DNA from: an uncultured Bacilli bacterium
Lineage (GTDB): Bacteria > Bacillota_I > Bacilli_A > RF39 > UBA660
DNA length: 5,155 nucleotides
Assembly (NCBI GenBank): GCA_934133155.1
Contig: CAKPAT010000085.1
Location: 1 to 5,155 of the forward strand
Direction of reading: 5' to 3'
The position numbers and the translations under genes were made by a program. Under the pieces are notes generated by a model. That model had not been told where the DNA came from. It saw only the letters and a program-made list of their open reading frames with translations, and did no database searches. Below are positions 1 through 5,155 of this stretch, in pieces. How positions within the stretch are numbered: position 1 is the stretch's first letter; every line of letters starts with the position of its first letter.

Positions 1-1802
1 ATTAAAGCACTACCTAAAACTTTCTCTTCATATTCCGGATCAAGCATACCTTTCATAGCAGCTTCCATCTCTTCAACCATTTTATAAATGATATTATAAA
101 GACGAATTTCTACTCCACTTTCCTTAGCTCTATCCATAACATCATGAGAAGGTCTAACATTAAAACCTAAAATAATTGCACTAGAAGCTTTAGCTAAAAC
201 AATATCACTTTCTGTAATAGCACCAACAGAACTTCTAATCACATTAATACGTACACCTTCAACATCAATCTTTTGTAAGCAATTACGAACAGCTTCACTA
301 CTACCATTAACATCAGCCTTAACAATAACATTAATCTCTTTAAGGCCTTCGCCAATCCTGCTAAATAAATCATCTAAAGAAACAGCAGATTTTTCTTTAT
401 TCTCACGAACCCTAGCTTGCTCCTTACGTTTTTCAGCAACATTTCTAGCCTCTTTTTCTGTCTCAAAAGCCATAAATCTATCACCAGCAGAAGGAACCTC
501 ACTAAGACCAGTAATCTCCACAGGTTCAGAAGGAACAGCCATTGTCACATCTTCGCCCTTATCATTTTTCAAAGTTCTAATCTTACCATAAGACTGACCT
601 ACAACAACCGGATCACCAATCCTTAAAGTACCATTTTGAATTAAAACAGTAACAATAGGACCTAAATGATTATTAAGTCTAGACTCAATAACCGTACCCA
701 TCGCATACCTATTAGGATTAGCTTTATAATCATTCATTTCTGCTAAAAGCAAAATATTTTCCAAAAGTTCATCAATACCCTCACCAGTAAGAGCCGAAAT
801 CTTAGTATAAATAACATCTCCACCCCACACTTCGGGCATTAAACCATATTCAGCTAAATCAGACATAACCTTATCCGGATTAGCACCAGGTTTATCAACC
901 TTATTAATAGCTACCATGATAGGAGCTCCAGAAGCCTTAGCATGATCAATTGCCTCTTTAGTTTGAGGCATAACCCCATCATCAGCCGCAACAATAATAA
1001 TAACAATATCCGTAATTGAAGCTCCCCTAGCACGCATTTCCGTAAAAGCCGCATGACCAGGAGTATCAATAAAAGTAATTAACTTACCATCATAAGAAGC
1101 CTGATACGCCGAAATAGCCTGAGTAATACCACCAGCCTCAGAAGAAGCCACATGCGTCTTTCTAATCGTATCAAGTAAAGTTGTCTTACCGTGATCAACA
1201 TGACCCATAATAGTTACAACTGGAGGCCTAGAAACTAAATCACTTTCATTATCAATAACCTCAAACTCCTCAAAATTAGTCACATCATTACTTTCTTCTT
1301 TTTTTAGCTCCTTATTATAATCTAAAGCTAAAATTTCCGCATTTTCAAAAGTAATAGGCGTATTAATATTAACCATTAACCCCAAAGAAAATAACTTCTT
1401 AATAATTTCACTAGAGTTCACACCAAGTGCACTAGCAAACTCACTAATCGTCATATTTTCCTTGTAAAATACAACCTTATCATTACTTAAAGGAGCATTA
1501 CTCTTAAGTTTCTCCTTATTTTTATACATTTCTTTTTTCTTTTGAGCAAAACTTTTCTTAGAAACATTATCCTTAACTTTTTTCTTCTTAACTGGACTTT
1601 CCTTTAAACTTTCAAAATTATTAGAAATCATCTCTTCAGTTTCCAAAACATCATCATCTAAAGCATTATCCAAAATAGTAATATCCTCATCACTAAGTAA
1701 ATCATCTTCCAAAGAAACCTTAATGCCAAGTTCCTTGCACTTTTTCAAAACATAAGAAACACTCTTATTAACATCTAAAGAATATTCTAAAACACTCATC
1801 AT
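1..1802 (-). CDS. infB: Translation initiation factor IF-2 (3'-truncated by window edge)
   Basis: IF2 is the GTPase that places fMet-tRNA on the 30S subunit and promotes 50S joining. I translated this frame by hand; it stays open to base 1 with no stop, so the C-terminus is outside the window. About 600 codons are visible, and by comparison with Bacillus IF2 roughly 90 more (domain C2, which binds fMet-tRNA) are missing. Numbering from MSVLEYSL: IF2_N-like module about 1-48; Lys-rich linker about 70-100; second IF2_N module about 115-160 (MTISEFASALGV); G1 GHVDHGKT 199-206; switch I GGITQ 223-227; G3 DTPGH 245-249 with the catalytic His; G4 NKVD 299-302; G5 SAL about 335-337; then domain II, a charged helix about 445-472, domain III, and the start of C2 (AAMKGMLDPEYEEKV). 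Two ATGs are adjacent (1802 and 1799). The site AAAGAGGTG lies 6 nt before the first, so either could serve. It is the last visible gene of the operon, 19 nt after ylxR. Oddity: the switch I segment reads GGITQAISAY instead of the usual GGITQHIGAY. Confidence 0.97.
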   Translation of the reverse strand, partial: MMSVLEYSLDVNKSVSYVLKKCKELGIKVSLEDDLLSDEDITILDNALDDDVLETEEMISNNFESLKESPVKKKKVKDNVSKKSFAQKKKEMYKNKEKLKSNAPLSNDKVVFYKENMTISEFASALGVNSSEIIKKLFSLGLMVNINTPITFENAEILALDYNKELKKEESNDVTNFEEFEVIDNESDLVSRPPVVTIMGHVDHGKTTLLDTIRKTHVASSEAGGITQAISAYQASYDGKLITFIDTPGHAAFTEMRARGASITDIVIIIVAADDGVMPQTKEAIDHAKASGAPIMVAINKVDKPGANPDKVMSDLAEYGLMPEVWGGDVIYTKISALTGEGIDELLENILLLAEMNDYKANPNRYAMGTVIESRLNNHLGPIVTVLIQNGTLRIGDPVVVGQSYGKIRTLKNDKGEDVTMAVPSEPVEITGLSEVPSAGDRFMAFETEKEARNVAEKRKEQARVRENKEKSAVSLDDLFSRIGEGLKEINVIVKADVNGSSEAVRNCLQKIDVEGVRINVIRSSVGAITESDIVLAKASSAIILGFNVRPSHDVMDRAKESGVEIRLYNIIYKMVEEMEAAMKGMLDPEYEEKVLGSAL

Positions 1803-1808
1803 TTGAAG

Positions 1809-1817
1809 CACCTCTTT
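1809..1817 (-). promoter_or_regulatory. Ribosome binding site of infB
   Basis: The minus strand reads AAAGAGGTG, a good match to the 16S anti-Shine-Dalgarno, 6 nt before the ATG at 1802 and 9 nt before the ATG at 1799. It fills most of the 19-nt gap after the ylxR stop. The spacing slightly favours the second ATG, but both are acceptable. Confidence 0.75.
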
Positions 1818-1821
1818 TCTA

Positions 1822-2076
1822 TTAAATTAACTCATATAACTTATCAAACACCTCATCTGGCACACTTACCTCTAAAACTCTATCTAAGATTTTACTCTTT
1901 CTAGCCTTATCAAAAACTTCCTTATCTTTTTTTAAATAAGCTCCATGACCATTAACCTTACCAGTCTCATCAACAATCACACCATTTTCCGTATTAACAA
2001 CCCTAACAAGCTCATACTTTGGCCACTTTTCACGTGTCACAACACACATTCTCATCGGAACTTTCCTATTCTTCAT
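1822..2076 (-). CDS. rnpM (ylxR): YlxR/RnpM family RNA-binding protein (RNase P modulator)
   Basis: This is an 84-residue protein of the YlxR (DUF448) family, a small basic nucleic-acid-binding protein found between nusA and infB in many Bacillota. From family knowledge, the Bacillus homologue has been reported to bind RNase P and modulate its activity, hence the name RnpM. Visible signatures are the N-terminal RKVPMRMCVVT segment (residues 4-14), the ELVRVV strand (about 22-27), DETGKVNGHGAYL (about 36-48, the usual NGRGAY box with His for Arg), and a C-terminal helix rich in Lys, Asp and Leu. The length is typical for the family. The ATG at 2076 is supported by AGAGGA 5 nt upstream. The gene overlaps the nusA 3' end by 11 nt, which suggests translational coupling. 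The usual next gene, ylxQ, is absent, and infB follows directly. Family assignment is secure; the precise role in this organism is inferred. Confidence 0.93.
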   Translation of the reverse strand: MKNRKVPMRMCVVTREKWPKYELVRVVNTENGVIVDETGKVNGHGAYLKKDKEVFDKARKSKILDRVLEVSVPDEVFDKLYELI

Positions 2077-3232
2077 TTTGATCCTCTACAATATTAATAC
2101 CACTTTTAGAAGCCTGTTCAGTAGTTTGAACATCAATCTTAAAATGAGTAAGTCTAGAAGCAAGCTTAACATTAAGACCTTTTTTACCAATAGCCAAAGA
2201 TAAATTAGCCTTATCAACAATAGCTAAAGCCTCTTTCTTCTTAGGATCAGTTACAAAAATATGTAAATTCTTCGCCGGACTTAAAGCATTTTCAATAAAT
2301 CTTGCCTCATCTTTTTCATAAGGAATAATATCAATCTTTTCACCATTTAACTCTTCTATAATTCTGTTAATTCTATTACCTTTCTCACCAATACAAGCAC
2401 CAACAGGATCAACATTAGGATTTTCTGAATAAACAGCAATCTTCGTTCTTACACCAGCTTCTCTAGCCACACTGTAAACGAGAATAATACCCTCATTAAT
2501 CTCTGGTATTTCGAGTTCAAAAAGTCTTTTAACAAAACCATAATGTTTTCTAGAAAGTAAAATCAAAGGTCCCTTAGAATTATTTTCCACCTTAGAAATA
2601 TAAACCTTTAAACTAGAACCCATTTTAATAGTCTCGCCAGGAATAATCTCCGTCTTAGGCAAAATACCTTGAGTCCTACCTAAATCAATATAATAATTAC
2701 GAACATCTTCCATCTCCGCAATACCCGTAACCATTTCATCTTGCTTATCAGCAAACTCATTATTGATAATCTCTCTTTCAGCTTCCCTAATCTTTTGAAC
2801 CACAACCTGTTTAGCCGTAGCCGCAGCAACCCTACCAAAATCCTTAGGCGTAACTTCTTTTTCAATAGTTTCACCAATTTTAATGCCAGGAACTTGTTTT
2901 AAAGCATCTTCTAAAGTAATGTGAATACGATCATCAAAAACAAACTCTTTTTCAACTTCTTCCTCATTACCATCCTCATCAGTAATAATCTCTTTCTCAA
3001 TAACACCATCAGCTTTTTCATATTCCTTACTAAAAACAACAGTTTTATAAGAGAAAATTCTAATCTCACCAGTAGTCCTGTTAATATCAACCCTTACATT
3101 AGATAAAGAATGATAATTCTTTTTATAAGCACTAGTAAGTGCAAGTTCCATCGCATCATAAATAATATCCTTATCAATACCTTTTTCCTTAGATAAAGCC
3201 TCTAAAGCCGTTTTAAACTTCTTACTGTCCAT
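2066..3232 (-). CDS. nusA: Transcription termination/antitermination factor NusA
   Basis: NusA binds RNA polymerase and nascent RNA and modulates pausing, intrinsic termination and antitermination in the cytoplasm. From ATG 3232 the product has 388 residues, close to the 370-odd of Bacillus NusA. Domains in order: polymerase-binding N-terminal domain about 1-130 (ALEALSKEKGIDKD, then EKEVTPKDFGRVAAATAKQV), S1 domain about 135-205, KH1 about 230-310 with VDPVGACIGEKGNRI and its GxxG loop at 281-285, and KH2 about 315-385 with LAIGKKGLNVKLASRLT. No C-terminal acidic repeats are present, as usual for Bacillota. The open frame continues upstream to 3301, but those residues sit inside rimP and do not resemble NusA. 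ATG 3232 (MDSKKF) fits the family N-terminus best; ATG 3238, with GGGA 4 nt upstream, is an alternative adding two residues. It overlaps rimP by 11 nt (17 from 3238) and ylxR by 11 nt. Oddity: relative to Bacillus NusA, about 28 extra acidic residues sit at about 67-105. Confidence 0.97.
   Translation of the reverse strand: MDSKKFKTALEALSKEKGIDKDIIYDAMELALTSAYKKNYHSLSNVRVDINRTTGEIRIFSYKTVVFSKEYEKADGVIEKEIITDEDGNEEEVEKEFVFDDRIHITLEDALKQVPGIKIGETIEKEVTPKDFGRVAAATAKQVVVQKIREAEREIINNEFADKQDEMVTGIAEMEDVRNYYIDLGRTQGILPKTEIIPGETIKMGSSLKVYISKVENNSKGPLILLSRKHYGFVKRLFELEIPEINEGIILVYSVAREAGVRTKIAVYSENPNVDPVGACIGEKGNRINRIIEELNGEKIDIIPYEKDEARFIENALSPAKNLHIFVTDPKKKEALAIVDKANLSLAIGKKGLNVKLASRLTHFKIDVQTTEQASKSGINIVEDQNEE
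2082..2087 (-). promoter_or_regulatory. Ribosome binding site of ylxR, inside nusA
   Basis: The minus strand reads AGAGGA 5 nt before the ATG at 2076. The site lies within the last codons of nusA, so ribosomes finishing nusA pass over it. This supports both the chosen start and coupling of the two genes. Confidence 0.65.
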
Positions 3233-3482
3233 CTCCATCACTTCCCTTTTCCTTAGAACAAACATCAAGTACATAACTCTCATCAATAGGATCAGCCTCA
3301 TCTAAAATAGGCGAAACAATATCATTAACTGTTACACAATCATTAACATTAATGTATCCTTCCTTATCAATGACAAGTCTCAAATAATTAACTCCGTCCT
3401 CTACACCGTAGAAAACTTCATCCAAAATATAGCCCGCTTTTTCAATATCAGCTTGAACTAAATTTCTAATCTTTTCTTCCAA
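3222..3482 (-). CDS. rimP: Ribosome maturation factor RimP, N-terminal domain only
   Basis: RimP binds the 30S subunit and assists its late assembly. The 86-residue product matches the N-terminal alpha/beta domain: an initial helix EEKIRNLVQADIEKAGY, a strand (LRLVIDKEGYINVNDC), a helix with ILDEADPI, and the strand YVLDVCS. These align with Bacillus segments such as FLRVFIDSDDGVDIEEC and LDEADPI. In full-length RimP (about 150 residues) this strand leads into SPGxxRPL and a C-terminal SH3-like domain. Here it ends SKEKGSDGDGQ and stops inside the start of nusA, so the whole second domain is missing. The frame opens with a GTG at 3491, but that codon is part of the Shine-Dalgarno AAGGAGGTG and cannot be the start. 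The in-frame TTG codons at 3485 (5 nt from GGAGG) and 3482 (8 nt) are the realistic starts, and I chose 3482. First gene of the operon, followed by nusA with overlap. Family assignment is strong; whether the truncation is a lineage trait or a recent loss cannot be told here. Confidence 0.88.
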   Translation of the reverse strand: MEEKIRNLVQADIEKAGYILDEVFYGVEDGVNYLRLVIDKEGYINVNDCVTVNDIVSPILDEADPIDESYVLDVCSKEKGSDGDGQ

Positions 3483-3488
3483 CAAAAG

Positions 3489-3497
3489 CACCTCCTT
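3489..3497 (-). promoter_or_regulatory. Strong ribosome binding site of rimP
   Basis: The minus strand reads AAGGAGGTG, a near-perfect complement to the 16S 3' end. It decides the rimP start: the GTG at 3491-3489 is part of this site, so translation must begin at a TTG downstream (3485 or 3482). The site lies 10 nt after the 3' arm of the leader hairpin. Confidence 0.8.
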
Positions 3498-3507
3498 AAA
3501 CTACATT

Positions 3508-3531
3508 AAAGAGTGGGATGTCCCACTCTTT
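3508..3531 (-). promoter_or_regulatory. Palindromic hairpin in the rimP operon leader (regulatory, or terminator of the upstream gene)
   Basis: AAAGAGTGGGA (3508-3518) and TCCCACTCTTT (3521-3531) are perfect inverted repeats of 11 bp separated by 2 nt; in RNA this gives a 10-bp stem with a 4-nt loop. It lies downstream of the predicted promoter and 10 nt upstream of the rimP ribosome binding site, so it would sit near the 5' end of the operon mRNA. In the minus direction it is followed by only TTT and then AATGTAG, a poor U-tract, so intrinsic termination would be weak. Possible roles are 5' stabilisation, attenuation, a protein-binding operator, or a terminator for the upstream surface-protein gene. 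The structure is certain as an inverted repeat; its function is not. Confidence 0.6.
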
Positions 3532-3548
3532 CCTGCATGTCTATAAAC

Positions 3549-3559
3549 ATTATATCACA
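3549..3559 (-). promoter_or_regulatory. Extended -10 promoter of the rimP-nusA-ylxR-infB operon
   Basis: The minus strand reads TGTGATATAAT: a perfect -10 hexamer TATAAT (3554-3549) preceded by TGTGA, which matches the TRTGn extended -10 element of Gram-positive vegetative promoters. No good -35 is present; the hexamer 17 nt upstream reads GTTTTA. That is compatible with an extended -10 promoter. Transcription would start around 3542, giving a leader of about 60 nt before rimP that includes the 3508-3531 hairpin. Inferred from sequence alone. Confidence 0.6.
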
Positions 3560-3590
3560 TTTTTAAGAAAATAAAACCACTTCTTAAAAA
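3560..3590. repeat. AT-rich inverted repeat over the 3' end of the surface-protein gene
   Basis: TTTTTAAGAA (3560-3569) and TTCTTAAAAA (3581-3590) form a perfect 10-bp inverted repeat with an 11-nt loop. One arm covers the TAA stop (3586-3584) of the upstream gene. The stem has only two G-C pairs and no clear U-tract follows on the minus strand, so it would be a weak terminator at best. It borders the rimP promoter, so it could also lie under polymerase or a regulator there. Confidence 0.4.
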
Positions 3591-5155
3591 TTAATCACAT
3601 AAGGGTCTAAAGAAGTTCCAGTACCAGTAAAAGAAACATCACCCTTTATATTAATAACTGGTCTAACACCATTATCAGCATTAACTGCTCCACCACTTAT
3701 CGCACCTGTACCTTTAACTAAAGAATTAAAAGAAACCGCATAACCAAAGCCCATTAAAAATCCAGGAGACATCGTCCAGTAATTAAAACCAGTATATAAA
3801 TAATAAAGTTCATTAGGAATCTCATGAACACCACCTGCCATATTAACCTCATCAGCAGTAATTAAACCCACAGAATAACTAAGCTTTTGATTACCTGTTA
3901 AGACCCCGAAACTATCATTCAAAGGACATATCAAAGAAGGAGAAAAATTATTTATACGCCTATAAGAAGCATAAGTAGTCGGGCTTGCCCCATAACCTAA
4001 TCCACTAGAAATATCCCTATCTGTACAAAACACACTATCACTAATCACATTATTAAATTTGCTTAAATTAGAATTATACCACTCATCCAAATTACTTTTT
4101 ATCAAACTATCATTAACATACCCTTTAGAAACATCCAAAGATAAAGTAGCATTCGTGATAATCTTCACACCAGCACTACTTGAACTAATAATTTTTTGAA
4201 CATGATACAAAAGCTGACGAACAGTATTCTTATTAGAACTAAATAAAGTATAATAATCACTATATTTTTCTTTATACTCATTTAAACTTGCATAAACAAT
4301 ATTGCCCGTAAGCTTAAAATTATTTGTATTAAAATCATAAGTATAACCATCCGCAAAATAATACTTAGCTAAACTGGAAAGCTCCACATTTTCATAAACA
4401 TCAAAATACTCCATAACCGCACTATTTGAAGTATCACCATACATATAGCCTACATACGTATTATCTGTCCAAAAATTATTAAAATTACTATCAAAAATCC
4501 TCCTATTATAAGAAATCTCACCATTTTCATGAGAAGCAGTACCGTCATAAATTAACCTTAAAGACCCATCACCATTAACCCTAATAATTCTAAAATAATA
4601 ATTTCCAAGTTTCACATAATTACCAGATACTGCACCTCTATAATAATAAGTATCACCAAAATCATCAGAAGAAGCGTAAAAACCAGAAGAAGAAACATCA
4701 TAACTCTTAATAAGAGCTTTATATTTATAACCAGAAGCCTGATATATTATTCCGTTATCCGACGCACCAATCCTTTTAATACTAACAACCTTAATAATAG
4801 AAGTATTAAAAGTATTACCACCATCCGTAACATAATACCCTTTAGATAAATCAATCTCACTAGGTTCTGCAAATAAAGATTTATAAGTAAAAAGTCCTGT
4901 CTCATTATTAAATTCATAGTCCGATATAAATCTAATCTTATCATTAAAATTAAAAGTACTTAAACTATCTTCATGCACCTCTTCATACAAAATAGCTGGA
5001 GATATTTTACTAAAATCCGGTGTACCTTTCCCTTTTATTAATGTTTTTGCTTCATTTATATCAGCATTACCAGCTTCTGTTGCAATTACACAGTCAGATA
5101 AATTATTAATTCCATTTTGTTTACAGAATGTGGTATATCTAATTGTTGTTGTTTT
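3584..5155 (-). CDS. Secreted/surface protein with DUF6273-like (C-type-lectin/FGE-like) C-terminal domain, 5'-truncated
   Basis: A single frame stays open from the window edge at 5155 to the TAA at 3584, giving 523 visible residues, so the true start is outside. A TTG at 4990 is no convincing start because the family-like sequence continues upstream (IRYTTFCKQNG, ISPAILYEEV). Numbering from the edge: a variable Tyr/Ser-rich module about 75-147; YYYRGAV (170-176) leading to NYYFRIIRVNGDGSLRLIYDG (185-205), recalling a motif I know from a gut Bacillota surface-protein family; a second Tyr-rich module about 264-345; DSLIKSNLDEWY (349-360); FCTDR (376-380); VGLITADEVNMAGG (429-442); YWTMSP (459-464); and NGVRPVINIKGDV (495-507). 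The last motifs are typical of DUF6273-like domains with a fold related to C-type lectins or formylglycine-generating enzyme. The segments are rich in Asn, Tyr and Ser, as in exported proteins. No LPXTG motif or C-terminal membrane segment is seen, so any signal peptide or anchor must be N-terminal and outside the window. Ligand and function are unknown. It probably belongs to a transcript separate from rimP. Confidence 0.85.
   Translation of the reverse strand, partial: KTTTIRYTTFCKQNGINNLSDCVIATEAGNADINEAKTLIKGKGTPDFSKISPAILYEEVHEDSLSTFNFNDKIRFISDYEFNNETGLFTYKSLFAEPSEIDLSKGYYVTDGGNTFNTSIIKVVSIKRIGASDNGIIYQASGYKYKALIKSYDVSSSGFYASSDDFGDTYYYRGAVSGNYVKLGNYYFRIIRVNGDGSLRLIYDGTASHENGEISYNRRIFDSNFNNFWTDNTYVGYMYGDTSNSAVMEYFDVYENVELSSLAKYYFADGYTYDFNTNNFKLTGNIVYASLNEYKEKYSDYYTLFSSNKNTVRQLLYHVQKIISSSSAGVKIITNATLSLDVSKGYVNDSLIKSNLDEWYNSNLSKFNNVISDSVFCTDRDISSGLGYGASPTTYASYRRINNFSPSLICPLNDSFGVLTGNQKLSYSVGLITADEVNMAGGVHEIPNELYYLYTGFNYWTMSPGFLMGFGYAVSFNSLVKGTGAISGGAVNADNGVRPVINIKGDVSFTGTGTSLDPYVINF

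Noticed and set aside
417..626. Plus-strand open frame of 69 codons
   Set aside because: It lies opposite infB, matches no family I know and has no ribosome binding site. It is the antisense shadow of a conserved gene.
2680..2877. Minus-strand open frame of 65 codons inside nusA
   Set aside because: It is out of frame with the conserved NusA S1 region and has no independent support.
2921..3106. Plus-strand open frame of 61 codons rich in Ile, Leu, Asn and Phe
   Set aside because: It is antisense to the nusA N-terminal region. The hydrophobic look comes from reading acidic and Lys codons backwards.
3233..3301. N-terminal extension of NusA to position 3301
   Set aside because: The extra residues lie inside rimP coding sequence, do not resemble NusA, and have no ribosome binding site at 3301.
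3508..3531. Hairpin as a T-box or known riboswitch
   Set aside because: There is no T-box sequence, specifier loop or other riboswitch core, and the predicted leader of about 60 nt is too short.
4747..4944. Minus-strand open frame of 65 codons inside the surface-protein gene
   Set aside because: It is an out-of-frame shadow with a Leu/Ile-rich, low-complexity translation.
4988..4990. TTG as the start of the surface-protein gene
   Set aside because: The frame continues without a stop to the window edge with family-like sequence, and no proper ribosome binding site precedes this TTG. It is taken as an internal Leu codon.
1..5155. UGA-as-Trp genetic code
   Set aside because: The tryptophan codons checked in IF2, YlxR and the surface protein are TGG, and no in-frame TGA is needed, so the standard bacterial code explains the window.

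Overview
This window is AT-rich and every credible gene lies on the minus strand. It looks like a chromosomal piece of a low-GC Bacillota-type bacterium. The evidence is the nusA-infB operon in Bacillus-like order, strong AGGAGG-type ribosome binding sites, and a surface-protein family that I associate from memory with uncultured gut Bacilli and Mollicutes-like lineages. The tryptophans I checked (in IF2, YlxR and the surface protein) use TGG, and the stops are TAA or TAG, so nothing suggests the UGA-as-Trp mycoplasma code. Genus cannot be decided from this sequence.

In the direction of transcription (high to low coordinates) the layout is as follows. (1) 5155-3584 is the 3' part of a large secreted or surface protein gene whose start lies outside the window. 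(2) 3583-3486 is a short intergenic region with an AT-rich inverted repeat, a good extended -10 promoter and a strong palindromic hairpin in the presumed 5' leader. (3) 3482-1 is a tightly packed transcription/translation operon: rimP (N-terminal domain only), nusA, ylxR/rnpM and infB. The last is cut by the window edge and lacks roughly its final 90 codons.

The operon joins 30S maturation (RimP), transcription elongation/termination (NusA), an RNA-binding RNase P modulator (YlxR/RnpM) and initiator-tRNA delivery (IF2). rimP/nusA and nusA/ylxR overlap by about 11 nt and only 19 nt separate ylxR from infB, which suggests translational coupling. Compared with the Bacillus arrangement, ylxQ (L7Ae-like) is missing between ylxR and infB, RimP lacks its C-terminal SH3-like domain, NusA has an acidic insertion in its N-terminal domain, and IF2 departs from the usual GGITQHIGAY switch motif.

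I see no CRISPR array, tRNA, rRNA, insertion sequence or phage gene. The points most worth a second look are the reduced RimP, the leader hairpin, the IF2 switch substitution and the internally duplicated surface protein. None amounts to a demonstrated new system.
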